Below are positions 1-11,394 of a stretch of 64,000 nt of DNA, in pieces (the stretch's first letter is position 1; each line of letters begins with the position of its first letter). The notes under the pieces are model-generated. The model searched no databases and was not told the DNA's origin. It was given only the letters and a program-made list of their open reading frames with translations. The DNA comes from Lethocerus indicus (lineage: Eukaryota > Arthropoda > Insecta > Hemiptera > Belostomatidae): assembly GCA_019843655.1 (NCBI GenBank), contig JACDQD010000103.1, positions 6,820,001 to 6,884,000 on the forward strand, given 5' to 3'. The position numbers and the translations under genes were made by a program.

Positions 1-3000
1 TCCGGTTGTAGTAATTTCAGACGAAACATGAAACCGGTTAGCGACTAGGTAAAACAAAATGCGTCCCTTATTTTCGGAAAAGACTTAATTCTATGGATTT
101 CATTCAGAATCAAAACGAAAGGCGCATCAACAATGTTGTCTAATGATTTCAGAAATATTGCCAACGACTCTTGGACAGGGTAAGAACAACTGTATAGAGC
201 GAAATATGTTTTCACAAAAGTATACGGTGAAACTTCTCTGAAACAGTTGACCGTGCGAGGACGGCACGGAAAGGGCGGCAACTTCCGCGCACGGCCTAGA
301 TAACAGTACACGGTCTATTGTTAAGGCGGTATTGTCCTATTTATCCTATCGGACATCACCTATCTATACACGCAACACGGTGGCCCATTCAACAGCAACC
401 AAGTTCTATAACAAAGTTCCACAACTACACCAACTTCGAACTATACCAATTATTATTATAAATATAATGGAAATATAAGTATAACTAATTTCCGATCTTA
501 CAAAACTTACAAACTAAGGAATCGGTGAATCTATTTAGATGATTTAGGTTAATCTTATAGAACATTACTTAGTAGTAATACTAAGTACTAGTAATTTAAA
601 AAACGTTCTGGATTATTACTCTGAATAGACTTAATCCCCTTCTGATTCACATTCTCAGACACCAATGAATAATTTCCGGGCGATTATTATTTTTCAATAA
701 ATATATCCCAATTTTGCGAAACTGACGGAGTAAAAATATTAGAAAATGCGCGAAACCGTTTTAATGATACATCGGCCCACATTATAATAACGAAACCCTC
801 TTAAAATAGCCCGAGATAAAATCGCGCTAAACGTAATGTCCATGCAAAACACTCGACGCTTAAATTAAAGAGAAGCAATCGACTTAATATTGGACACAAT
901 TAGACCCAAATGATAGTAACTGCGTATAATTGATAATGGAAGTTATTCAGGAAGCAGAGGAGGCCTACACCGTCCGCATACTAATTATCCATTCGGGCCG
1001 AGCGGCAGCATCTTAATTGTAGTTCGAAACGACGCGAAACTCTTTTCTTTTTCCATTGGCTTATAGTGCTAAAGGACGAGCAACCTCAAATCACGGGGGC
1101 AACTGGGTCGCGATTAGCCCAATTCCGCTACGCCCACGTTTCCTTTAAAATAATTTAATTCGACCGAACCCGAGATACGATATAATTGCGCCGAATGAAT
1201 ATTATTTATAACCACAAATTGGGCCATTAACACGCCAGTTTTTATCCCAAACGCGGTGTCAAACACGACAATCGTCGGTTCGGAATTTATTAAAATTAGA
1301 ACATTATGCAGCGCGAAATCTTTAATTCTTATACGATTTTGTAACAATTAACATATTGATTCTGAGAATCTGTAATAAATGCCAAATTTAATATTTTCGC
1401 ACGACTAACAGAATAATAGCCGTCATAAACGGACAGGGACCGGTAGACGAAATTATAACAAATAACGGAAGATATGATCAATCGTCCGCTATTAATCTCG
1501 CGGTAGAAAGTCTTTCACAAGTAACTGAACACGGACAAATAACAATAGCTCAACAAACCTTTATGGCGCATTGTAATTAGTTCAAGAAAAATAATCGTCG
1601 ATGTATCTTAATTATATTTTCATAATTATCATAAATGTTCGTACGGAAAACGAAATTCCGGGTATTAAAAACTCGCAAACTCGGAAATCGGGGAAGTCCA
1701 AAGACCCGTGGAGAGCTATGACATTTGAAACGGTTAGGTTACCCGACCCCAACCGATACGGTCGTGGCCGCCCCAATTTATAGTCGTGTACAAAGTGCGA
1801 GCACACTTCCCAACTTCATTAGCCAGAAGTAATGTCGCCTTTAGATCATTTGACTCCCATCCCTTCATATAACGGGACCCTATCTGACTCGGTGCACACC
1901 CGGTAGGGTAGTTCAATTACCGATCCCGTACCTAACAGGAAACAATTTAAATGAGGCAAATTATTTAAAATCGTACCGCACACCCCATCCGGAGTAACTC
2001 CCGCTGCACAATATAAAAGGAACAAATAATATAATACTAAATAGTGTAATGGATCGGGGGGGGGGCGTAATTGATACATCGGTCTCTATTAACAGGAGGA
2101 AGTACCACAATCGACATTCGCAGTATTTCGCATCCTCCCCAATAGCAAAGTGGGGACAAGGATAAAATCATAAAAACAGTACTAATATTCTTGAAAGACA
2201 AAGTTCAAGAAGAGACTAAAAAATATAAAGAACATTACATACAGTAAGTATTAAAATAATTACATATTTATAACCCTTAAGTTTAAGTGCGTTTTATTAA
2301 AACAAAGAAATAATGACATGACGTGTAATCCCGGCTTAAAAAAGTGCCACGAATAATTCCCGGTCGTAGATTCATTTCTAACGATGCAAATCTCAAATAG
2401 GACCAATATTCAAATACTCGCTATAAAACATTGTTCAAATAACGACCTCTTAGACAAAGAATATCTAAAATCCATTGTATCCCACATCAGGGCGCGAACG
2501 CAGTGCGGTCGGCAGTTTTTGTTTTGACGAACTCGGGCGGAAAAGAAAGCGGACGCTGAGATATTGTTTTTCACCGAGAAGATAAAGTGATTCAATTGGT
2601 AAGTTGTTTTTTGGTATAAAAAAGAAAAGGTAGCGGGCGGGCCCGAGCTTGTAAGTGGCGGTAGGCGGTTGACAACTCGGGATAAATCGGGGAGTAGACA
2701 TTTTGGGACGTTCAAACAAATGCTCGGGGGAAATTTGAAAAAACGGTTGCCCCCGTCCGAGTAGCTCGCCTTTACCTATTAAGGACTGCCCGCCATTAAT
2801 ACTGTTGAATTTCGGCAACACATCTACACATCGGGACCAAATTCCAGAAATTTAAACCCTCGGCTTTCAGAGCATTATACTACGGTACGGAAATTTCACA
2901 GCATCAAACCCAACCCATGTTATCTTCATTGTCAAACGGCCTCAACCGATTATGGGTCGATTAACCCCTCGTGAAATGATTCCTGAATTGTTTTCCAAGC

Positions 3001-3200
3001 CCTAATTCGTCCTACTTAGTTTATAATATCCACTCCTTAGTATTTATTATTAATCCGATACTTCGGTCCCTCTAAAATTAGTATTGTATAGTCTACTTCT
3101 CAACATGAATACGATCTCGCGATAAAATATTATATTTTGATTTTACTTCCGATTGTTACTGACATTCAATTTCTTCGGTTTACAAGATAAGCAATAATGC

Positions 3201-3203
<3 letters not shown>

Positions 3204-3258
<55 letters not shown>
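3204..3258. repeat. (TA)n microsatellite
   Basis: An uninterrupted alternating AT run of about 55 bases. Short open frames of Tyr-Ile repeats across it are artefacts. Confidence 0.95.
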
Positions 3259-3259
<1 letters not shown>

Positions 3260-4469
3260 TCGCTATATAAATATGCGAAACGAACGAATAGATGTATTGA
3301 AAAGAGACCGAACAATGATTAATACCACTGATTAGGTTGTTGAATGGCATTAAAAGAAATAGACCCGCAGTCGGGTTTCTTTTTGAGCTGAAATAGAAGC
3401 CTTCGATCCACATTTAAATCACTCTTTCTTCTGGCGCGAGTTACCCTATTAAGCGCCTATAATTAAAACGAAGGCCGCAAATTATAAACCGGAATGTAGT
3501 CCAGTCGTGTGTTATAATAACCCGATTTGGCAGGATATTTCTATCAGATAGTCGATCAGCCCAAGGAGTGTAAAAACGGTATTATTTGTCGATTAACCAG
3601 GTTAGAAATTTCGTCGCCCAGCCATGTTTTAAGTACGTCGGATTAATACGAAATAAACGAGGTCGCTCTTTACAGCTAGGTACGCTTCCACTATAAAAGA
3701 ACTTTGAAGTTCAATTATACTTCAATGAAACAACATCGAACAATATCAGTTGAACCGTGAAGATCGAACCAAACCGCATTTCAATTTAAAAACATATAAG
3801 GCTACTGCAAAACAGATAAGCGAAATTAACTGCAATAACAAACAATTAATATTCTCTATTCGTTTTCAATTAAGGTCCACATTCTGGATACATATGCGAA
3901 CAATATACATAACGTATGCTGTAGACAAGAAATAAACTCAACTTCGCGACAGGTAATAATCTTGAAAAGCCGATTACCGATTACAATCGAAGGGAGTTTA
4001 TAACGTGTTAAAATATTGAATGGAGAGCGGCCTGAAAGTGGACGAAGAAGGCGGCACCTGTTGCTGTACGAGTAAAGGACGCGCCGAGGTTCCTGATAAC
4101 AGAGTGGGAGAAGCCCGGCCCAATCTTCTTCACTTTCTAAAGCTAAATATAATTCGCGATCCGATCAAAATATCCACGCACTTCGACGGGCAATCGAATT
4201 ACTAGCCGCCGCTCGCGTTGTCACAAATTGTCCGACATTTGTGTCGGACGGGGGGAAGAAAGTATTAAATAAAAATACACGCCTAAATATCCGACTGTAG
4301 AGCCGACGGAATGTCGAAACCGGTATAGCTTAACACTAGTCGCAAGATACATAGGAACGGCAATAAAAAAATAAAATATAAACTCTGAACTGTCCGAGCG
4401 GTCCTCTCTCGGGTTACGTTTCTCGTTCGAAAAGTGTAACTCGGTAATGGGAAAGGGCAGAAGGGTTAG

Positions 4470-5215
4470 CGATAAGCGCTTACCGAATGCTCCGACGGAC
4501 CGGAGCGGACTGTAGCACGCGACTTGGCTTTCAACATTAATCGAATATCGCCCAAGTTATTCGCCGTTTCCGATTTCCATTGAGTTGTGTTTTCTTTCGT
4601 GCGATTTAAAGAACCGTTCAGAGAAGTAATGGAACGTACGAGACTCCGAGTAGCGCGAGAAGAATCCGGGACAAGTGCCAAAGGGACATAGGGCCGCGGA
4701 GGAGAACCACCTGTTGCGGTCGAGATAACAGAAGGGTGGCGGGCTTGCGCATTGGCCGGGCCGTGGCCGGGTCGGTTTTGTTTTGGGGCGTGCCGACCTT
4801 GCCCACCGCCCCTGACCCACTACAGATACGCGCCCTTTAAGTCCCGATAAGTACCCCGAGGGTATCCGACCCCGCTGCTCGGCCCAACTGGCGTTAGTTA
4901 TCTGGGCGTGTCGTTTACCTTCGGAGGAGATATATCCAAAAAAATAAATGTTACTAATTCGACGTATTCCACAACGAGTCGATATTGCACTGAGACGAAA
5001 AAACAACAACGAAACACCGAGTCGACGTCAGAGCGAGCGATGGTGCACCTTGCACCGAGCACTGTACATTATAAAAACCCGAAGAGAACTGATCTCGGCC
5101 GGCCGATATTCCCGCCTCTACTTTAATCGCTTATCCGCGCTACCGCAAGGGGCGCCACGGGACGACCTCCCGGGCCCCCACCACGTGCCCGCTCATCACC
5201 TGTCCCCGGTGTAAA
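4470..5215. other. GC- and CpG-rich segment, function unknown
   Basis: This stretch is clearly richer in G, C and CpG than its surroundings, and it carries overlapping open frames on both strands, which is what high GC alone produces. A TATAAAA-like element near 5070 on the plus strand could be a promoter, but I see no convincing coding exon behind it. It may be a CpG-island-like regulatory segment or an unrecognised first exon. Confidence 0.3.
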
Positions 5216-8200
5216 CAATTTTAAAATATTATATTAACGCATAAAAATAATTAATAATACGCGTAACACGGGTCTTTCTTACTTTATACCCACGCCTATC
5301 GGAAGGGACGTTGAACGAAATTACCCAAACACGTAATACCCACATTGGAGAATCGATTGCGAGGATAATTAAAGCTGTTGGGAATACTCTAACTGGAAGT
5401 ACTTAGCCGCATGGACTATAAAACCTATAACTTGCCGACACTCTCTATACTGGCGATTATTTTTCGGATAATGCGTTAGGAGACTGGGACCGAAATGTCG
5501 ATCCGTCCGTCCATTAGATCGGGCGTTATGTGCGTCAATAGTCAACGTGCTAGCAATTCCTATTACTAGCCTTCCTAGGCATTTGCCGTGTTTCAACTAT
5601 TGTTGGACGAGTGCAATAGCTGCAATAGTTCCTTTCGGGAAGGGGACTTAGCTAGGCGTCTGAGGCATACGATGTAAGCCTTGTCACTGCACTTTTAGTG
5701 TTAGTTCCAGCCGGGAAAAGAACTCGGCCTTCCGCTTGACCGGACTTAAGTGGGAGTTCAAAAACGGAAAACCCCGACAGTCGGCTACTCCCACAGTACA
5801 CGGGTTAATCTGCTCTTATTTCCATTATATTTATCGAATCTTAATATTAAAACTGTATAAGACGATTGACTCACCTACTGCAGGTTCGGCATCCCATAAA
5901 TGAATCTTCGCCCTTAAAAAAAAAGTTTAATTAGATAAAAATAGTAATAATATTTTATCGTACACCCTATTATCAGGGGTGCGCACCCATTGCAATCACA
6001 AATGGATTTGTAATAATGCAAATAATTTTACTCTACTTCATCCATCTTGTGCTGATACGTTCTCGTTCGCCGAACGGCTTAAATAACATTTAAATCTGTG
6101 ACTTCTATATTTTAAATAAATTTAAGAATACAAAATTCTCATACAGTTACTCGAACGGGTTCGATAAATTATCTTAGCACTGGAGAGGTGCACATTATTG
6201 GATGACAACGCGATACACCCTGAGTACAAGGCAGAAACGGTTGGTTCCGATCATTAAAAAAACGGGAATACAAAACAGAATAGGGCGTGAATGAAAATTT
6301 CACGGGCAATGACCGGGGAGCCGTGAGTGGATGATCACGTCAACGGAACCAACGGTTGTTTTAGAGACGCAGAAAGGCGAGAGCGAACAGTCTGCAGTTC
6401 ACACGCGAAAACGCCGTAAATCCCAGCAGCGTTATTTGTCAAACCCAACACGAGATCGTTTCACCGGCCCGGACGGCTCCCCTAATGGTCCCACTATTTT
6501 AATCACCGGCTAATACGCCCTACTCCGGTAATTAATATTATGAACCGGTTATTAATCGCAATTGATTAATTAATTGCCGTCCGCTGTAGATGATTGTATA
6601 ATTGGGAAAGACGGGACGGTTCGGACGGGAAATCTAATTAACGATAATTATTTAACAAAATATACTATGTATATTCCTGAAAGCTGAGTAATAAATACAA
6701 ATAAAAAAATAATGCCATTATCTGGACCTTGGAAATTTGCAAGTATGCTATATTTGGAAAAAGATAATGTTCGTTTAATTCAGAGATCTTTCCGGCCTAA
6801 TTATTTGTACGAATTATTGTGAAGAGACACGGCCCCAAGTGACATCCCGAAGGTTCCTTAAAGACGCCTGAAAAGGAAGTAGCCACGTGATCTAAACATA
6901 CCAGAAACAAATAAAAATAAATAAATAAAATTTTACTAAAAGGGGGACAGGCAGTCGATTCTCCTCCATTATTGTCTACTCGTTAATAGAGCTAATCGAG
7001 CATCAATGCCACTTATTGTTTTTTTCAGTTGTGGAAATGATACAGTTAAAAAGAATAAATAAAGGCAAATATTCCAATTGTTGTATTGTTCCCAATGATA
7101 CTCCAATTACTACCAACTTAATTTGCATGCGGTGCATTTTACTGCACTCAAATATTATCTGTACGGAGATACAATTCCTCACTGTAGTTGTAACTGAACC
7201 TTTTTACATCGGCGCAAATCCAATATCGCTATGACCAATTTTCGGCATCCTGTTAAAAGGGGATAATGAATTTAAATCAACACGTGACGGCCTTGCGATC
7301 GCCTAATGGGACATTAAACGTGAACAGTAATTAAAAGCCGGGGACCATAATCATAATTATCCCGTGTGTCTGTCGATTCTACAGCGTAGTATGCGAAAAA
7401 CGTAAAAATGCGTAATATTGAACACAAACAAGGTAATGAAAAATAAATACTTGTAATGGGGCACAACAGTTCTTTCTGTTCTGTTCTGGGGAACAATCAT
7501 TTGGGAACCGCAGTTGAGGTGGGCCGAAATCGATTGTACCTGTTTCACCGGTGTCGCATATAAATCTGTGACTTCTTGGACGAGCCTTAAATGTCCCGCC
7601 GGTAGCAAGTCCTTATCGGGCCGATTCCTTTTAGGCGTGAAAGCTCCTTTCAAATGAAATTTTTCAAAACGATACCCCCAGTATATCATCGCGACTACTT
7701 GGACACCGTCCAGGCTTGACAAATAAGCGTTCCGCCCGCAACTTTAGGTACTCTAGTGAAACTTAATAAAGTGTCATCTCGCAATAAATAAAGTCCTTTC
7801 GTGTCCCGACCGAAGTTTATTATGACAAATCGAAATGATCGACGAGTAATTTATTAGTTCCTTCTCTTTTCGCACCGGCAAATTAAATACTTTTCCGATT
7901 CTGCACGACATCTGAACTTAACCTAAGTATGCGCTGTGAATAAATTTATTATTTTTCCCTATTTCGAAATTATAGTATTTTAACGATAAAAATAATGTCT
8001 ACAATAGCAAATATAGTTCTCTAATATATAATGAATTACTTATGAATATCTTTTTTAAAATTGTGGTCGGTTAAGGGATAACGGTGTGACAGGAATTCCA
8101 GGGTTGACTATTAGCCCAGGCTCACCACGACCGATCCACCCTTTAAACGTCGAAAACAGATTAAGAACCAAACAATTAATACGGACATTTTCAGTTATAT

Positions 8201-9370
8201 GAGCTTTACGCTTAATAACGGTAGTGGTAGCGGCCCTCGAGCAATAAGGATGCGCGCGCCTGTAATTTGCCTACCTTTCGTTTCCCGGCCCGACGGTCGT
8301 TCGGCGAAATTACCAGTCGTTATTAATATTTATTAAATTTTAACATCATCGCAGAAATGAAAAATGTAATTTGCGCAAATTAACTGTAATCTTTATAATC
8401 CGTCTTCGATCTTCCTTTTTTTCTATGGGCCCCCCCGGCCCTCCTGGGTGTTACGACCGTTAAAAAACTTCGTAACTCTTGATTTCCTTTTACGCACTCG
8501 ACGGTAAACAAAACAATAATAATAAAGGCAAAATTAAAAGGATTATTAACAAAAACCAAAATCGCTGGAAATGGCGCTATAGACTACACAAATAAAAGTA
8601 ACTTATAATGATTATTCCGAATCATGCTGCGCTCAACTGATGTGGAAAATTCAGGTTAATCTTCCAGGCTGACCAGAACGCACTGCACACAAGAAATTCT
8701 GCCATTATAGAGGCCATGTCCGTGTCAAATTCGGAAGCCTGTGGCCCAAAATGTCCGCCTTGTTGCCACGAAATTTTGTTATCGCCTTCAATCTTCTCTC
8801 GATTCGATGGGAAACCGTCAGTTCTCATAGCACATTCCTCACCACCATAGGCAATTCCCAGATACCTAATGGTTTTCCAATAAACTCAAAATTGAAACGA
8901 ATTTTGTTACTGTATATAACCGTCGCAATTGACATATGGAATAATAAAAAGAAAACATTCCCTCTTAATAATGTAACGAGTCCGATAAAAAATCTTTCGT
9001 AGGGTATTTCTGAACTCATTACGTTAGTTATAAGTCGAAATTAATGCGTAGAATATCGGGAAGCTGATTCGGCTGCTAGCCATCTTTTAATAGCTTCCAG
9101 TAGATTGCACAGTCATGTCAAAAACCTGTCGGTGTAATCAACCGATATAATGAGACTGAAGCCGTAATGAGACAGAAAATGAAACTGAATGGAAACGTAT
9201 ATTTCCGTGTAAACGAACTCAAACGAAATTCAAATTTTCTATCCATCGTAACGTATTCTCTGACCCCGTTATCGTCGACCTTTGACACCGTAACGTCACT
9301 CGTCGGCTCCCACGAAACAAAAACAGCCACAGAATCAATCCATCGTAACAAGCTAGAGATCGGATAGAAA

Positions 9371-9580
9371 ATGTTTCGTCGGCACCTGTTGATTTTCCTG
9401 CTTGTGTCCCTTCTTGCTCGCTCCCCCGAGGCGAGCGGAGCCTCCGAGGAGGTTGTAAACGATACCTCGGACCAGTCGGACAGCGAGATCCCCAGGTCTA
9501 TATTCTCGCTCAAATCGAACATCCGTCCCTGTCAGGCGGGATACGTCAGAGTCAAAGACATCTGCAGACCAGCCTATTGA
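9371..9580 (+). CDS. Small secreted GBP-like (ENF-type) cytokine precursor, copy 1
   Basis: Single-exon gene for a 69-residue precursor. Residues 1-24 form a signal peptide (MFRRH then a Leu-rich core, ending ...EASGA). An acidic, Ser/Asp/Glu-rich spacer follows to about residue 47. The last 21 residues hold the only two cysteines, C54 and C65, in the pattern C-x2-G-Y-x-R-x4-C-R-P. This resembles the single-disulfide loop of growth-blocking peptide and plasmatocyte-spreading peptide, which are haemolymph cytokines released by proteolysis of a precursor and active on haemocytes, growth and immune signalling. Cleavage after K48 would release a 21-residue peptide beginning SNIRPC. The glycine usual just before the second cysteine in described GBP motifs is absent. 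The tandem paralog lies 1.4 kb downstream on the same strand. Family assignment is inference from a short motif; a secapin-like or other single-loop secreted peptide is the main alternative. Confidence 0.65.
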   Translation: MFRRHLLIFLLVSLLARSPEASGASEEVVNDTSDQSDSEIPRSIFSLKSNIRPCQAGYVRVKDICRPAY

Positions 9581-9653
9581 ACCACCTGTCGAGGTACCCT
9601 ATGATTTTCCATGTGCTCTGTAGTGTATAGTTTTTCTTTTTTATTTATTGTAC

Positions 9654-9659
9654 AATAAA
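9654..9659 (+). terminator. Poly(A) signal of GBP-like copy 1
   Basis: Canonical AATAAA 74 bases after the stop codon of the upstream peptide gene, in an AT-rich 3' UTR. Confidence 0.6.
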
Positions 9660-10680
9660 CCTTTATCGTTATAAGTATAATTGGGGCAAATGAAGCCACA
9701 ATGTGATGGCACTTTTGACGTGTATCCGAGCTATGCACCAAGAAGATCTCTGGGCGAGTGGCGTCTAAACAATAGTGAGGAGAAGGGTATCAGAGGCGAG
9801 GGATTCAACGAGTGAATTAGGACGAGGAGTGATATGGGAATGAAACTTTCGGGATCGGGATTCTATAAATTCGTCAACTGTCGGTATGTTGAGGCAAGAT
9901 TGTTTGTATTTATTTATTGACTCGTTGATCGGCATCGCGATGTGAATCCCCTCGTGCTGCTGATGTCTTCCCAGAAATTTGGATAGAGAGCCCCTGAAGG
10001 GTTCCAGGAATGGACAAACCTATGATCCAGAGCGTAAATCTGAATGAATCCGGGATGCCAAACACGACTGCCACATATCTTGCGGGCCATCCACACATCA
10101 AGCTACCGGTTCGCGGTTGGACTGTCTGATCTACGATGAATTGAAGTCCGACAGTAGTTTGCAGTGCTCGGACACTTAGCAGGAAGGGTTTATTCCGGTG
10201 ATCTACCATCTCCTTACGATCGGATTAAAGAGATTTCCCTTAGAGAGCTTCCTCCCATTGTTCGTACGCGAAGCGAATGCCTCCACACGGCGGGACGGGA
10301 ATAGGGTGCTGTACTCGAAAATGAGGAAATGTATCCCCAAAGAACATGCGTTGGAAGGAACCGATAACAAAACCCAGGAAGAACAAAAATCGAAGTTCAG
10401 TAGTTAGAACCTAGCAGTACACAGAGCAAAACGTTCGCTCTGAGTATTTTCAGCGCATACCATAATTTTCCTAAACGAACTTCCGCCTATCGAATACCTT
10501 AATACCACTGCAGAAGCCCATCTGGGGCTTCGGGTTCGAACAAAGTCTGAATATCCCAATCAACAACTAATTCCCTTCTCGACTAATCATATAACCGGCA
10601 GGTTCCGGAAGAAGTTCCAAAAATATTCTAGTATTTTATATTATATTAAACCAGTGGGGTGGGGGAAAGATTATATTGTT

Positions 10681-10720
10681 TAAAGGGAGGCACAGTTACA
10701 AAAATGTTGGAAACCAGTGG
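10681..10720 (-). mobile_element. hAT-like transposon/MITE end, copy 1
   Basis: Read on the minus strand this begins CAGTGGTTTCCAAC and continues through GTGCCTCCCTTTA, resembling the ends of many hAT-family non-autonomous elements (CAGTGGTT-CC-AAC-TTTT followed by GTGCC-CCC). A second copy in the same orientation is at 11355-11394. No transposase is present, and I did not identify an opposite end or a clear 8-bp target duplication. Confidence 0.4.
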
Positions 10721-10988
10721 ATTACTACGTGAATACAAGGATAGGAAATAAACTGAAAATACGGAGTTGTTAGGTTACATTACTTTAATGCGCATTAAAT
10801 AATCCACTCGGTATTTCGTTTTGAATGTTTATCTCCATATCACTTTTTTTTCATTGATTTCTTATTTCAACTGACATCACTTCTATTATCTCTGAGCTCT
10901 TGACCCAAGGCCCCGAGGATTCAGGATGGATGTTCAATCGCAAAAATCGAACTCTCCCTATAGTCAACCACGAGAACGAACCGTAAAC

Positions 10989-11201
10989 ATGTTTTCGACG
11001 CGGATGATTTTACCGTTTTTCTACTGCCTGTTTGTTTACCTGGTGGTATGCAGGTCGGGCACAGCGGACCAATGGGACGACAAGGAGGACACCCGACAAG
11101 AGCCCATGGTCGGTTCTATTTTCATTAATTCAAGGTCGAACATCCGCCCCTGCAAAGGCGGATTCCGCCGGTTTAACAACGTCTGCAGGCCCGTTTTCTG
11201 A
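10989..11201 (+). CDS. Small secreted GBP-like (ENF-type) cytokine precursor, copy 2
   Basis: Single-exon paralog of the gene at 9371, 70 residues. I chose the ATG at 10989 rather than the in-frame ATG at 10926: it aligns with the start of copy 1 (both begin MF) and puts the hydrophobic signal core directly behind the start (MFSTRMILPFFYCLFVYLVV). An acidic spacer follows (QWDDKEDTRQE). The C-terminus carries C55 and C66 in C-x2-G-F-x-R-x4-C-R-P. The block SIF-(2-3 residues)-[K/R]-SNIRPC is shared with copy 1 while the rest of the precursor has diverged, which suggests that the last 21 residues, after R49, are the active peptide. The second cysteine is again not preceded by glycine. Likely a haemolymph cytokine by resemblance; no function is shown. 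Confidence 0.65.
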   Translation: MFSTRMILPFFYCLFVYLVVCRSGTADQWDDKEDTRQEPMVGSIFINSRSNIRPCKGGFRRFNNVCRPVF

Positions 11202-11354
11202 GACGCTGCCAGGTACAGCAAAAGAAAACTTTCAGGCGTATTTTCTCACATTTTAGAATTTACTTGTTGCCAACTAAAATTCGTTCATAACCTGACACTG
11301 ATCCCCCTCTCACCCCACTCTTTTATATTATATGAAACCTACATTACATTTTTT

Positions 11355-11394
11355 TAAAGGGAGGCACAGTAACAAAAAGTTAGGAAACCACTGG
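11355..11394 (-). mobile_element. hAT-like transposon/MITE end, copy 2
   Basis: Near copy of 10681-10720 in the same orientation, with roughly 35 of 40 positions alike. The two copies bracket the second peptide gene. An AT-rich stretch containing TATATTATAT precedes both copies on the plus strand, suggesting homology extends a little further. Confidence 0.4.

Larger units (their letters stand above)
1..9370. other. Gene-poor CpG-rich DNA
   Basis: No reading frame in these 9.4 kb shows a recognisable domain, a plausible signal peptide or a chain of phase-compatible exons. The open frames present are short, and many overlap one another on both strands. The DNA is AT-rich but keeps many CpG dinucleotides (about 19 in the first 300 bases), unlike the gene blocks further right. 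A distant regulatory region or a gene with short exons cannot be excluded. Confidence 0.6.
9581..10988. other. Spacer between the two peptide genes
   Basis: This holds the 3' UTR of the first peptide gene, then about 1 kb with no gene I can support, then a hAT-like terminal sequence at 10681-10720. A 99-codon frame on the minus strand at 9910-10209 has no recognisable domain. Confidence 0.5.

Noticed and set aside
4557..5009. 150-codon open frame on the minus strand
   Set aside because: GC-rich DNA with overlapping frames on both strands, no domain, and no coherent exon or signal peptide; likely chance.
9910..10209. 99-codon minus-strand frame between the peptide genes
   Set aside because: No recognisable family and no supporting promoter or poly(A) signal.
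10530..10545. GGTTCGAAC, which resembles a tRNA T-loop
   Set aside because: No flanking stems, anticodon arm or acceptor pairing that I could fold by eye.
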